This document shows, piece by piece, positions 1 through 8,379 of a DNA stretch of 64,000 nt. The first letter of the stretch is position 1; the number at the start of each line of letters is the position of its first letter. The position numbers and the translations under genes are program-made. The stretch is from an uncultured Bacteroidales bacterium (GTDB taxonomy: Bacteria > Bacteroidota > Bacteroidia > Bacteroidales > Bacteroidaceae): positions 16,992 through 80,991 of the forward strand of contig CADCIP010000011.1 of the NCBI GenBank assembly GCA_902801485.1, written 5' to 3'. The notes beneath the pieces were generated by a model. That model ran no database searches and was not told the origin of the DNA. It worked only from the letters and a program-made list of their open reading frames with translations.

Positions 1-740
1 TCAGCTTCTTTCAGAATGCGGTGGCTGCGGTCGCCCTGATCCTCATACTCTATGGGAGCTCTGGGTTGAGTGGCTGTAAGGCTGTTGTCGGCATTGCCCT
101 TCAGGAAAAGACCGGGGTAGCTGACAAGATCGAACTCGCTGAGCAGAATCTTCTGGTTCTTACCCATGATGAGGACAGGAAGTTCAGACATCCTGTCTTC
201 CTTCTTCCACTCGTTGCTCTTCACAATAGAATAGCTCTCCTCACAGCTTGTCTTAAAGCCGCCGGGCTGTTGCAGTACAAGATTGCAGTTATCGGCCAAC
301 TGGAAGACGGTGTTCTCCAACATCACCTCAATCTCGCCAGGGAAAGAAGTTCTCATGCGGAAGGCCACACCATCGTTATACAGACGGAAATCTACAGCAT
401 AACCGCCCTTCATATCAAGGGTGAGCAGGGTATAGTTGTTCTCCACTTCACTGTACTTCAGCGGGAGAACAGGCTTTACCGTCTCATTAACTGTGCGAAC
501 ACTTTTCTTTTTCAGAACCGGATTGGCACCCAATGTCTTGTCGGTGAGCTGCATACCAATGACGCTCTGCTTCAGCAGTGACTCGTTGTGACTTACCACA
601 TCATAGTAAATACGGTCAGAGAGTGTTACGTTCACACTTACCTGCCCGTTGGGGCTTTGGGCAGTAATCACCTTCTGTGCATAACCAGAAAGGCATACCG
701 CAACCATTAAGAAAACGGAAAAGAATCTTGTTGTTTTCAT
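1..740 (-). CDS. GH97 glycoside hydrolase, N-terminal part (runs off window start)
   Basis: The minus frame is open from the ATG at 740 to base 1, giving 246 residues of an incomplete protein. It starts with a signal peptide ending in SGYAQ. It continues with the GH97 N-terminal beta-sandwich pattern: SPNGQVSV near the mature start, a GYAVDFRLYNDGVAFR stretch, and a LADN segment. GH97 enzymes are secreted or periplasmic alpha-glucosidases or alpha-galactosidases of Bacteroidetes. The catalytic barrel lies outside the window, so inverting and retaining types cannot be told apart. A second, complete GH97 gene lies at 41795-43567. No SusC/SusD pair is visible nearby. Confidence 0.85.
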   Translation of the reverse strand, partial: MKTTRFFSVFLMVAVCLSGYAQKVITAQSPNGQVSVNVTLSDRIYYDVVSHNESLLKQSVIGMQLTDKTLGANPVLKKKSVRTVNETVKPVLPLKYSEVENNYTLLTLDMKGGYAVDFRLYNDGVAFRMRTSFPGEIEVMLENTVFQLADNCNLVLQQPGGFKTSCEESYSIVKSNEWKKEDRMSELPVLIMGKNQKILLSEFDLVSYPGLFLKGNADNSLTATQPRAPIEYEDQGDRSHRILKEA

Positions 741-761
741 ATTATAGATAACTGAAGTTTC

Positions 762-796
762 GGAAGTTAAAATGGAAGTTAAAATGGAAGTTAAAA
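762..796. repeat. Tandem 12-bp repeat upstream of GH97
   Basis: The unit GGAAGTTAAAAT occurs twice in full and once in part, directly upstream of the GH97 start. It is one of several word-like intergenic repeats in this window. A short palindrome (GCCAGC / GCTGGC) lies near 842-856. Confidence 0.8.
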
Positions 797-941
797 AAGG
801 ACAATACCATATAGGCAGACAGCATCCAACTCTATCGTCCAGCCAGCTTGCTGGCTTAAATTCCTGTGCGTTGCGCATAACTCCCTGTTTAACTTCATCT
901 TATAACTCCAGAAACTTAAATAAATAATTATTGATTAACTG

Positions 942-1316
942 TTATTTTACTGCCAGGACTTCTATCTCCACCAAAGCACCCTTGGGCAAATCTTTAACTG
1001 CTACAGCGCTACGGGCTGGATAAGGCTCAGAAAAGAACTCGGCATATACCTCGTTCATGGGGGCAAAGTTGGCAATATCACTCAGATATACCGTAGTCTT
1101 CACTACGTGGGAGAGGTCTGTGCCCGCCTCCTTGAGGATATTCTGTGCATTAGTCAGCGACTGACGGGTCTGTTCCTTGATGCCGCCCTCAACAAACTGA
1201 CCTATTGCGGGGTCGATGGGAATCTGACCGCTTGCATATACAAAACCGTTTACTTCTATGGCCTGACTGTAGGGGCCGATGGCTGCGGGAGCCTTTGTCG
1301 TACTGATAACTTTCAT
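942..1316 (-). CDS. ridA: RidA family enamine/imine deaminase
   Basis: This 124-residue protein has the length and sequence of RidA/YjgF/UK114 proteins. It shows the AIGPYSQA stretch near residues 12-19, the YASGQIP segment, and the ARSAVAV and VEIEVLAV end that form the trimer active site. RidA hydrolyses reactive 2-aminoacrylate and 2-aminocrotonate made by PLP enzymes such as threonine deaminase, releasing ammonia and 2-oxo acids. The gene begins 4 bp after the stop of the threonine ammonia-lyase gene, so source enzyme and detoxifying enzyme are made from one transcript. It is probably the last gene of pepD-ilvA-ridA; no T-tailed terminator follows. Confidence 0.93.
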   Translation of the reverse strand: MKVISTTKAPAAIGPYSQAIEVNGFVYASGQIPIDPAIGQFVEGGIKEQTRQSLTNAQNILKEAGTDLSHVVKTTVYLSDIANFAPMNEVYAEFFSEPYPARSAVAVKDLPKGALVEIEVLAVK

Positions 1317-1320
1317 TTTC

Positions 1321-2511
1321 TTATACCAATTTATAATGATTCTTCTTCAATGCTTTTCTTATTTCGTTTATCTGCTCTTCGTCGCGGGTCTCCACTTTCA
1401 GACGCAACTGGCAGGCCGTTACTCTTTCGGCATCATCGTTACGCTCATGACGTACGCTGATAACGTTACCGCCCAAGCTGGCAACAATCTGGCTCACACC
1501 AACCAACTGACCGGGCTTGTCATCCAATTCCACCACAAAGGTATAGGTTCTGCCGCTCTTGAAGAGACCGCGGTTGATTACACGGTTCAGGATGGTTACG
1601 TCAATGTTTCCGCCACTGACAATACAGATGGTCTTCTTTCCGGCCACAGGCACCTTGTTGAACATTGCGGCTGCCACACTCACAGCGCCAGCACCTTCGG
1701 CCACCATCTTCTGCTGTTCAATCAGCGCCAGGATAGCTGCACATATTTCATCCTCTGTAACAGTGACCACACCATCCAGATACTTCTGGCAGACATCATA
1801 GGTCAATGCCCCCGGCTCCTTCACGGCAATTCCGTCGGCAATGGTATTCACTGCGTTCAGACGAAGAATCTGATGATCCACAAGACTCTGGTACATACTG
1901 GGAGCACCAGCCGCCTGCACACCCCAAACCTGAACCTTGGGGTTCAGACTTTTAATGGCATACGCCACGCCCGAGGCCAATCCACCGCCTCCGATGGGAA
2001 CGAGTACAACCTCCACGCCAGGGAGCTGATCTAACAGCTCCAAGCCTATGGTTCCTTGTCCGGCTATCACATTTTCATCATCAAAGGGGTGAACAAAAGT
2101 ATAGCCGTATTCGTCCCTCAACTGGAGAGCCTTCTGGTAGGCATCATCATAAACGCCTGGCACCAGACAGATGTCGGCTCCGTACCGTCTTGTTGCCTCC
2201 ACCTTGCTGATGGGAGCACCGTCGGGCAGGCATATCAGACTCTTTATCTTATTGAAGTTGGCACCAAGGGCCACACCTTGTGCATGATTACCGGCAGAAC
2301 AGGCAATAACACCGCGTGCCTTCTCCTCATCCGTCAGCTGCGAAATCTTATAGCAGGCACCGCGCACCTTGAAGGACCCCGTTACCTGTAGGTTCTCGGG
2401 TTTCAGGTATATGTCGGCAGCAGGATTCAAGCGAGGAGCCTGCACCAGATCCGTACGTCGGATAACCTGATTCAGCACATACCTTGCTTTATAGAAATTA
2501 TCTAAATTCAT
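1321..2511 (-). CDS. ilvA: Threonine ammonia-lyase with C-terminal ACT domain
   Basis: This 396-residue fold-type II PLP enzyme converts threonine to 2-oxobutyrate and ammonia. The PLP lysine lies in TGSFKVRGA near residue 47. The glycine-rich phosphate-binding loop is PIGGGGLASG and the C-terminal SGGN motif is present. Residues from about 325 form a single ACT domain (FVVELDDKPGQL), the architecture of the roughly 400-residue form rather than the 500-residue E. coli IlvA. It could serve isoleucine synthesis or catabolism (tdcB-like); no other ilv gene is in the window. It lies 15 bp after pepD and 4 bp before ridA in the same operon. Confidence 0.93.
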   Translation of the reverse strand: MNLDNFYKARYVLNQVIRRTDLVQAPRLNPAADIYLKPENLQVTGSFKVRGACYKISQLTDEEKARGVIACSAGNHAQGVALGANFNKIKSLICLPDGAPISKVEATRRYGADICLVPGVYDDAYQKALQLRDEYGYTFVHPFDDENVIAGQGTIGLELLDQLPGVEVVLVPIGGGGLASGVAYAIKSLNPKVQVWGVQAAGAPSMYQSLVDHQILRLNAVNTIADGIAVKEPGALTYDVCQKYLDGVVTVTEDEICAAILALIEQQKMVAEGAGAVSVAAAMFNKVPVAGKKTICIVSGGNIDVTILNRVINRGLFKSGRTYTFVVELDDKPGQLVGVSQIVASLGGNVISVRHERNDDAERVTACQLRLKVETRDEEQINEIRKALKKNHYKLV

Positions 2512-2526
2512 TCTTTATTCTTCACT

Positions 2527-3978
2527 TTAGATTGCCTTCAGCAAGGCCTTCAGGAACTCCCAGAACTTAGCCACGCTGGGGATGTTGCAACGTTCGTCAG
2601 GTGTATGAGGGCTGCGGAGTGTAGGACCGAAGCTTACCAAGTCCATCTTGGGATAAACACCGCCTATGATACTGCACTCCAGACCTGCATGGCAAACCTC
2701 CACACGAGCATCCTCATTGAAGATTTCCTTGTACACCTTCACCATCGTAGCAACAATGGGGCTGTCGAAGTTGGGCTGCCAGGCACCATACTGACCTCCG
2801 TATTCAACCTTCAAGCCAGCCATAGAGAAGCAGCACTCCTGCATCTCCTGAAGATATTCCATCATCGTCTCGTTGCTGGAACGGCCCAGGATAAGGATAC
2901 TAACCTCTCCGGCGCCTATGTTAATGATACCCAAGTTACTGCTGGTCTCAACTACAGCAGGAATACTGGGAATATGACGCAACACACCGTCATGACAGGC
3001 CATAATAGCATCCACCAGATTGTCCTGGATTTCTACGGGCACTTGTCCTGCAGGCATATTTGTATTCTCTACGGTCAGGGAAATACCTTCTTCCACTCCG
3101 CGGAACTCATCTTGGAATGTCTTCTCGCAATACTGAGCCAGATCCTTCAGGTCGTCCAGATTCTCCTCAGGGATACTCAGTACCACTGTTGCAGTTCGTG
3201 GGATAGCATTACGCATATTACCACCGTTCCAAGTGCAGAGACGAGCCTCGTCATCGGCAATAGCCTGACGGACGAAACGTGCCATCAACTTGTTGGCATT
3301 TGCTCTGCCTTCATTGATTTCCAAACCGCTGTGTCCGCCACGAAGGCCCTTCAGTGCAACCTTAACGGCAATATCTCCTTCTTCTGGAATTACCTCTTTA
3401 TATTGCATGGTGGCAGAAATGTTCACGCCGCCTGCAGAACCGATGACGAATTCACCCATCGTCTCATTATCGATATTGAGCAAGATATCACCTTTCAGCG
3501 TGTCGGCTGCCAAATGGTTTACGCCATACATGGTACTCTCTTCGTCGGCAGTAATCAATGCCTCCAATGGCCCATGCTGAAGGTCGGTACTCTCCATAAC
3601 AGCCATAATAGCAGCTACACCCATACCGTCGTCTGATCCTAAAGTCGTACCTTTGGCCTTTACCCAGTCACCATCGATATAGGTCTCTATGGGGTCTGTC
3701 TCAAAGTTATGCTTGCTCTCGTCTGTTTTCTGAGGAACCATATCCATGTGTGCCTGCAGGACTGCCGTCTTGTGGCCCTCCATACCGGGTGTGGCAGGTT
3801 TGCGCATGACAATATTCTCTGCCCCGTCCTTAAAGGCCTCTATTCCGTGTTCTTTTGCCCAATCCAAAAGGAATTGCTGAATTTTCTGCAAATGTCCGCT
3901 GGGACGGGGAACCTGCGTAAGCAAGTAAAAATTCTTCCAGATAATCTGGGGATTCAATTCTTTAATTGATGTTGCCAT
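2527..3978 (-). CDS. pepD: Aminoacyl-histidine dipeptidase (M20C, PepD)
   Basis: The 483-residue protein matches the M20C cytosolic di-zinc aminopeptidases that cleave Xaa-His and other dipeptides. Metal-site motifs are AHMDMVPQ near residue 77, GSDDGMGVA near 114, and TADEESTMYG with the catalytic Glu near 148. The dimerisation or lid domain has the GLRGGHSG motif, and a late HAGLECSII segment supplies a further ligand. There is no signal peptide. It is the first gene of the operon with ilvA and ridA, fitting an amino-acid salvage unit, and a good promoter lies just upstream. Confidence 0.93.
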   Translation of the reverse strand: MATSIKELNPQIIWKNFYLLTQVPRPSGHLQKIQQFLLDWAKEHGIEAFKDGAENIVMRKPATPGMEGHKTAVLQAHMDMVPQKTDESKHNFETDPIETYIDGDWVKAKGTTLGSDDGMGVAAIMAVMESTDLQHGPLEALITADEESTMYGVNHLAADTLKGDILLNIDNETMGEFVIGSAGGVNISATMQYKEVIPEEGDIAVKVALKGLRGGHSGLEINEGRANANKLMARFVRQAIADDEARLCTWNGGNMRNAIPRTATVVLSIPEENLDDLKDLAQYCEKTFQDEFRGVEEGISLTVENTNMPAGQVPVEIQDNLVDAIMACHDGVLRHIPSIPAVVETSSNLGIINIGAGEVSILILGRSSNETMMEYLQEMQECCFSMAGLKVEYGGQYGAWQPNFDSPIVATMVKVYKEIFNEDARVEVCHAGLECSIIGGVYPKMDLVSFGPTLRSPHTPDERCNIPSVAKFWEFLKALLKAI

Positions 3979-4021
3979 AGTTGTTATGTTTTAATTGTTA
4001 TAGTTTTAATGTTAAAGTGCA

Positions 4022-4051
4022 CAAAGTTAGTCATTTTCTGCGTAATGCCAA
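4022..4051 (-). promoter_or_regulatory. Promoter of pepD-ilvA-ridA
   Basis: On the minus strand a TTG box (4049-4051) is followed after 19 bases by TAACTTTG (4022-4029). This matches the Bacteroidetes -33/-7 consensus and lies about 45 bp before the pepD ATG. Confidence 0.65.
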
Positions 4052-4088
4052 GCGTTTTCACATTATTTATTAATAGTTGACGAGTAAA

Positions 4089-4523
4089 CTACCTCTTCCT
4101 CTGAAAGAACTCCTTCATCAGCAATGCACACTCTTCCTCCATCACTCCCGAAATCAGTTCTGTCTTTGGGTGGAGAGCTTGAGGTGCGAATCGTCGGAAG
4201 CCACGTTTCTCGTCACCAGCTCCATATACAATCCTACCTATCTGCGACCAGCCTAAAGCGCCGGCACACATAATACAAGGCTCAACGGTAACGTACAAAG
4301 TGCAGTCGTTCAGATACTTGCCACCCAGATATTCAGAAGCAGCCGTAATAGCTTGCATCTCAGCATGGGCAGTCACATCCGAGAGCCGTTCCGTAAGGTT
4401 GTGGGCGCGGGCTATGATGCGGTCGCCGCATACAATAACTGCTCCCACGGGTATCTCGTCTTCTTCGATTGCACATTTGGCTTCCAAAAGCGCTTGTTTC
4501 ATATAGAAATTATCGTCTGCCAT
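4089..4523 (-). CDS. tadA: tRNA-specific adenosine deaminase
   Basis: The 144-residue cytidine-deaminase-fold protein has the zinc and proton-shuttle motif HAEMQAI (near residue 53) and the PCIMCAGA zinc-cysteine motif (near 82). These are the hallmarks of TadA, which makes inosine at the tRNA-Arg wobble position. Length and the late R-F region fit TadA better than guanine deaminase, although related nucleoside deaminases cannot be fully excluded. It is transcribed away from yraN out of a shared promoter region. Confidence 0.85.
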   Translation of the reverse strand: MADDNFYMKQALLEAKCAIEEDEIPVGAVIVCGDRIIARAHNLTERLSDVTAHAEMQAITAASEYLGGKYLNDCTLYVTVEPCIMCAGALGWSQIGRIVYGAGDEKRGFRRFAPQALHPKTELISGVMEEECALLMKEFFQRKR

Positions 4524-4548
4524 AAAGATTCTTCAATGAGTTTGCATG

Positions 4549-4556
4549 CAAAAATA
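4549..4556 (-). promoter_or_regulatory. -7 box for tadA
   Basis: TATTTTTG on the minus strand matches TAnnTTTG and lies 26 bp before the tadA ATG. The -33 element is weak (TTTT). Confidence 0.45.
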
Positions 4557-4567
4557 TAGAAATTTTG

Positions 4568-4575
4568 TAAATTTG
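4568..4575 (+). promoter_or_regulatory. -7 box for yraN
   Basis: TAAATTTG on the plus strand lies about 20 bp before the yraN ATG, facing away from the tadA promoter. A TTTG lies 23 bases upstream, longer than the usual spacer. Confidence 0.4.
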
Positions 4576-4596
4576 CAGAAAATTTAGAGAACTAAA

Positions 4597-4962
4597 ATGG
4601 CTGCGCATAACGAATTTGGCATTGAGGGCGAGGACAAAGCCGCAAACTATCTTATCAGGGAAGGCTATATCATTCTGGATCGCAACTGGAGAAGCGGCCA
4701 TAAGGAACTGGATATCGTTGCAGAGAAAGACGGTATCTTGGTAGTGTTAGAGGTAAAGACGCGTACAAGTAACAAGTTCGGAAATCCAGAGGAAGCCGTT
4801 ACACCCAGGAAAATAAGAAATACAGTCCTGGCGGCTGATGCTTACATTCGTCTCAATCGCATAGACCTTCCTGTACGTTTCGACATTATTTCCATTCTCA
4901 GTAATGGAGATGTTATCAATCACATAGAAGATGCGTTCCGCTCACCCGTTTGGTACAGGTGA
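4597..4962 (+). CDS. YraN family protein (UPF0102)
   Basis: The 121-residue protein matches the YraN family, which has a restriction-endonuclease-like fold. Visible signatures are EDKAANYL near the start, the ILDRNWR segment, KELDIVAE carrying the acidic metal-site residue, and VVLEVKTR carrying E-x-K. The cellular role of the family is not settled, though a nuclease or DNA-processing role is often suggested from the fold. It is followed by a repeat-rich gap and then birA. Confidence 0.88.
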   Translation: MAAHNEFGIEGEDKAANYLIREGYIILDRNWRSGHKELDIVAEKDGILVVLEVKTRTSNKFGNPEEAVTPRKIRNTVLAADAYIRLNRIDLPVRFDIISILSNGDVINHIEDAFRSPVWYR

Positions 4963-4967
4963 TGTAG

Positions 4968-5052
4968 AGTTTAGAGTTTAGAGTTGATAGTTTAGAGTTG
5001 AGAGTCAGTTTGTAAAGTTTAGAGTTTAGAGTTGATAGTTTAGAGTTGAGAG
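4968..5052. repeat. Direct repeat, two identical 37-bp copies (GTTTAGAGTT family)
   Basis: Two exact copies (4968-5004 and 5016-5052, period 48) are built from the words GTTTAGAGTT and GATAGTTTAGAG. Related words recur at 30693-30728, 49556-49600, 50093-50126 and inside the GH51 gene near 53010-53045. Only two copies exist here and there is no spacer diversity, so this is not a CRISPR. Confidence 0.85.
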
Positions 5053-5124
5053 ACAGTTGGAAAGTTAATAGTTCCACCGTTGGCGGAATACTAAAGACAG
5101 ATTAAACGGTAAACAGCATAGAAC

Positions 5125-5868
5125 ATGAAGAGGATATCTTTAGACGAAACAAGTTCTACTAACAGATATGCCAAGGAACTGCCCGAGGACGAGAATCACG
5201 AGTTAACCTTGGTTACTGCCGAGTTCCAGACGGCGGGGCGTGGTGCTGGTACCAACAAGTGGGAGTCGGAACATAGCCGGAATCTTCTTTTCAGCATCGT
5301 AGCATACCCCAGGCAGTTGTTAGCCAACCAGCTATTTACCCTGTCAGAAGTTACCGCCTTAGCCATCAGCGACACGCTCAACAGCTATGTTGAGGGTTTT
5401 CAAATAAAGTGGCCCAACGATATCTATTTTGGTGACAAGAAAGCTGTGGGAATGCTTATCGAAAACGACCTGCATGGCAAACAGGTCCACCGCTCCGTCA
5501 TTGGCGTAGGAGTGAACATTAACCAAACAGCATTTATCAGCGATGCCCCCAACCCTGTTTCTCTGGCACAGATATTGGGCAGGAAGGTGGACCGCGACCA
5601 GGTGCTGAACAGCATCATGCAGCGGTTCATATATTATTATGGTATAATGGAAGAGGAGTGCTACAGCGAACTACACCAGCTATATATGCAGCATTTGTAT
5701 CGTAAGGACGCTCTCCACCCATACTCCGACGAAGGCGGCATCTTTCGGGCTCGCATCCGTGATGTTGAACCGACAGGGCATCTCGTCCTGGAAGACGGGA
5801 ACGGAAGACTAAGGCGTTATGATTTTAAGGAAGTGAGGTTTATTCTTAACGGGAACGGTAAACAGTAA
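5125..5868 (+). CDS. birA: Biotin-[acetyl-CoA-carboxylase] ligase (no repressor domain)
   Basis: The 247-residue protein activates biotin to biotinyl-AMP and attaches it to the carboxyl-carrier protein. It has the catalytic loop GRGAGTNKW (residues 38-46), the KWPNDIY motif near 93, and the VGVGVNIN strand near 128. It lacks the N-terminal helix-turn-helix of E. coli BirA, so it should not be a DNA-binding repressor. The reading frame ends inside an AACAGTAA word repeat. pyrH starts 16 bp downstream, suggesting co-transcription. Confidence 0.92.
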   Translation: MKRISLDETSSTNRYAKELPEDENHELTLVTAEFQTAGRGAGTNKWESEHSRNLLFSIVAYPRQLLANQLFTLSEVTALAISDTLNSYVEGFQIKWPNDIYFGDKKAVGMLIENDLHGKQVHRSVIGVGVNINQTAFISDAPNPVSLAQILGRKVDRDQVLNSIMQRFIYYYGIMEEECYSELHQLYMQHLYRKDALHPYSDEGGIFRARIRDVEPTGHLVLEDGNGRLRRYDFKEVRFILNGNGKQ

Positions 5869-5880
5869 ACAGTAAACAAA
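5857..5880 (+). repeat. AAACAGT word repeat over the birA stop
   Basis: The word AAACAGT occurs in tandem, and one copy supplies the birA TAA stop at 5866-5868. A similar GGTAAACAG lies upstream of birA near 5108. Confidence 0.6.
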
Positions 5881-5884
5881 TAAT

Positions 5885-6595
5885 ATGGCAAGATTTAAAA
5901 GAATTCTACTGAAGCTGTCAGGCGAGAGCCTGATGGGTGAACAAGGTTACGGCATCGACGTAAAGCGTCTCAATGAGTATGCCCGGCAGATTAAGGAAGC
6001 CGCCGAGATGGGTGTGCAGATAGGTATTGTTATAGGTGGAGGCAACATTTTCCGTGGCCTGACGGGTGCCGGCAAAGGTTTCGACCGTGTAAAAGGCGAC
6101 CAGATGGGTATGTGTGCCACAGTTATCAACTCGTTGGCCCTCAGCAGCGCACTGGGTGCTATCGGTCAGAAAAACCGTGTGCTTACTGCCATCCGCATGG
6201 AGCCTATCGGCGAATTCTACAACAAGTGGAAGGCTATCGAGGCTATGGAGAACGGCGAAGTTGTGATTATGAGTGCCGGAACAGGCAGCCCTTACTTCAC
6301 CACCGATACAGGTTCTTCCTTGCGCGGCATAGAGATAGAGGCTGATGTTATGCTGAAAGGTACACGCGTTGACGGCATATATACCGCCGACCCCGAGAAA
6401 GACCCTACAGCCACCAAGTTCCACGACATCACATACTCCGATGTCATTGCACGCGGACTGAAGGTAATGGACATCACAGCCACAGCCATGTGTATGCAGA
6501 ACAACCTGCCCATCTACGTCTTCAATATGGATATTGTCGGCAATCTTAAAAAGGTGCTCGACGGTGAGGAAATCGGCACCCTGGTTCACAACTGA
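5885..6595 (+). CDS. pyrH: UMP kinase
   Basis: The 236-residue protein is a bacterial hexameric UMP kinase of the amino-acid-kinase fold, phosphorylating UMP to UDP with ATP. Visible are LLKLSGESL (phosphate binding, residues 8-16), the GGGNIFRG loop near 50, the MGM(C)ATVINSLAL segment, and the GTGSPYFTTD substrate loop near 137. Length is normal for the family. It follows birA closely and precedes an unrelated secreted protein by 25 bp. Confidence 0.95.
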   Translation: MARFKRILLKLSGESLMGEQGYGIDVKRLNEYARQIKEAAEMGVQIGIVIGGGNIFRGLTGAGKGFDRVKGDQMGMCATVINSLALSSALGAIGQKNRVLTAIRMEPIGEFYNKWKAIEAMENGEVVIMSAGTGSPYFTTDTGSSLRGIEIEADVMLKGTRVDGIYTADPEKDPTATKFHDITYSDVIARGLKVMDITATAMCMQNNLPIYVFNMDIVGNLKKVLDGEEIGTLVHN

Positions 6596-6620
6596 TTTTT
6601 CAACCCTTTAATCTGAAATC

Positions 6621-8372
6621 ATGAAAACAGACATTCTTAAGGCAGGGCTGACAGGCATCCTGTTACTCTTTGTCGTGAACGCTGCCGCTGCCAACTGGCT
6701 TTTCCGGAGTGGCAAAAGCAACTACAGAATAGTTGTCGATGCATCTGCATCCGCTTCGGAACAGACGGCAGCACATGAGTTACAGCAGTATATCCGCGAG
6801 ATAAGCGGTGCAGAACTGCCCATTTCTTCTGACCTGAAGGCAAGTGGGCGAAACATCTATGTGGGATATAACGCACAAGTAGGCCGGCTGACAGGAGCTC
6901 AGAAACCCGAAGCTAACGACGAAAGTTTCACCTATTGTACCATAGGGAACAACCTGATTATCTGGGGAGGTTCTCAGCGTGGTACCATGTATGGTGTCTT
7001 TACATTCTTAGAGAAAGAGCTGGGCATTCACTGGCTCACACCCGACTTCACTGTCGTGCCTAAGCTGAAAGAATGGAAATTACCCAAGTTGAATCATTCC
7101 GAGCAGCCCTTCATCTCCTATCGCTATACCAACTATTTTGTGGCCAGAGATACCAGGTGGAGTGCTCATACAAAGGAAAACACAAAGTGGGATCCTGTAC
7201 AGAACGAGTATGGTAACATGGAGGCATACTGGGGTGCTCATACCATGGGAGAGTTCGTTCCCACTAAGGAATTTTACGATACGCATCCCGAGTATTTCTG
7301 CTTGCGCGACGGCAAACGTTACTCCGGATACGGACAACTTTGTCTCTCGAATCCTGAGGTGCTGGAATTGTGCAAGACCCGACTGGCAAAGTTTATGCGG
7401 GAGAACCCCGGCTTCCGCATCTACAGCCTTTCCCAGAACGACAATTTTCTTTTCTGCCAATGCGGGAAATGTGCAGCCATCGAGCAGCAGTACGGTGGAC
7501 ATTCCGGGCTCATCGTGTGGTTTGTCAATCAGGTTGCCGATGCAGTGAAGGATGAGTTTCCCGACAAATTTGTGGGCACCTTTGCCTATCAATACTCGCG
7601 ACAGCCTCCTACAGGCATTAAGCCAAGAGAGAATGTTGTTATACGCCTCTGTAGCATAGAATGTTGCTTTGCCCATCCGCTATATGCAGGCTGTCCGCAG
7701 AACGAGGCTTTTATGCACGACCTGAAGGGATGGGCAGAGTTGGCACCGCATCTCTTCATCTGGGACTACATAGTCGATTATGCCCAATACATGGCACCCT
7801 GGCCTAATTTCCAAGTTCTGGGACCCAACATCCGAGTCTTTGGCGAAAATAAGGCCATCGGCGTATTCGAGGAAGCCCAGTACCAGTCGGCAGGAGCCGA
7901 GTTCGACCAGTTGAAGGCTTGGACGGCAAACCAGTTGCTGTGGAATCCCGACCAAGATGTGGATTCGCTTGTCAGCATCTTTGTCGGCGGGTTCTATGGT
8001 AAGGCTGCACCCCGCATCATGGACTATTACCGTCTGTGCCAGAGTCTGGTAAAGCCTGACGTTCATTACGGCATTTATATTCGCGAGAATCACGAGATTT
8101 ATACAGACGAGTTTATACAGAAAGCATTCTCTATACTCCGTGATGCCCTTGACATGGCAGAAACGGAAGAGATTCGTCAACGTGTGGATCGTGTAAGGAT
8201 GCAACCCCTTTATCTGCAGTGTATGCGTCACAAGGCTGAATCTCTACGGGACGGCACATGGGCTGATCTCCTCCGTCTGATGAAAAAATATAAGGCAATG
8301 CATCGCGAGGGTCATCCGCAGGACAGATTCATTCGCGATTTCGAAGCTGCTGCCTCTGCCCGGCAGCAATAG
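6621..8372 (+). CDS. Secreted DUF4838 protein
   Basis: The 583-residue protein has a signal peptide (cut near AAAANW). It has an N-terminal domain like that of alpha-glucuronidases and other polysaccharide enzymes (ELQQYIREISGAELPI, then GTMYGVFTFLEKELG). The larger DUF4838 domain carries HTMGEFVPT, SLSQNDN and a C-x-C-x2-C cluster (FCQCGKCA near residue 280). DUF4838 proteins are common in Bacteroidetes that degrade glycans; no activity is established that I can name. The gene is convergent with the outer-membrane barrel gene, with only 7 bp between the stops. Confidence 0.85.
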   Translation: MKTDILKAGLTGILLLFVVNAAAANWLFRSGKSNYRIVVDASASASEQTAAHELQQYIREISGAELPISSDLKASGRNIYVGYNAQVGRLTGAQKPEANDESFTYCTIGNNLIIWGGSQRGTMYGVFTFLEKELGIHWLTPDFTVVPKLKEWKLPKLNHSEQPFISYRYTNYFVARDTRWSAHTKENTKWDPVQNEYGNMEAYWGAHTMGEFVPTKEFYDTHPEYFCLRDGKRYSGYGQLCLSNPEVLELCKTRLAKFMRENPGFRIYSLSQNDNFLFCQCGKCAAIEQQYGGHSGLIVWFVNQVADAVKDEFPDKFVGTFAYQYSRQPPTGIKPRENVVIRLCSIECCFAHPLYAGCPQNEAFMHDLKGWAELAPHLFIWDYIVDYAQYMAPWPNFQVLGPNIRVFGENKAIGVFEEAQYQSAGAEFDQLKAWTANQLLWNPDQDVDSLVSIFVGGFYGKAAPRIMDYYRLCQSLVKPDVHYGIYIRENHEIYTDEFIQKAFSILRDALDMAETEEIRQRVDRVRMQPLYLQCMRHKAESLRDGTWADLLRLMKKYKAMHREGHPQDRFIRDFEAAASARQQ

Positions 8373-8379
8373 CATCTGC

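Noticed and set aside
842-856. Palindrome GCCAGC/GCTGGC as terminator of the pepD-ilvA-ridA operon
   Set aside because: No T-tract on either strand follows the short stem.
2605-3636. Long open frame (343 codons) antisense to pepD
   Set aside because: It mirrors the codon structure of pepD, has no recognisable domain and no promoter; pepD has clear catalytic motifs.
4968-5052. CRISPR-like direct repeats
   Set aside because: Only two copies; the unit is internally repetitive and the same words occur in other gaps; no cas genes.
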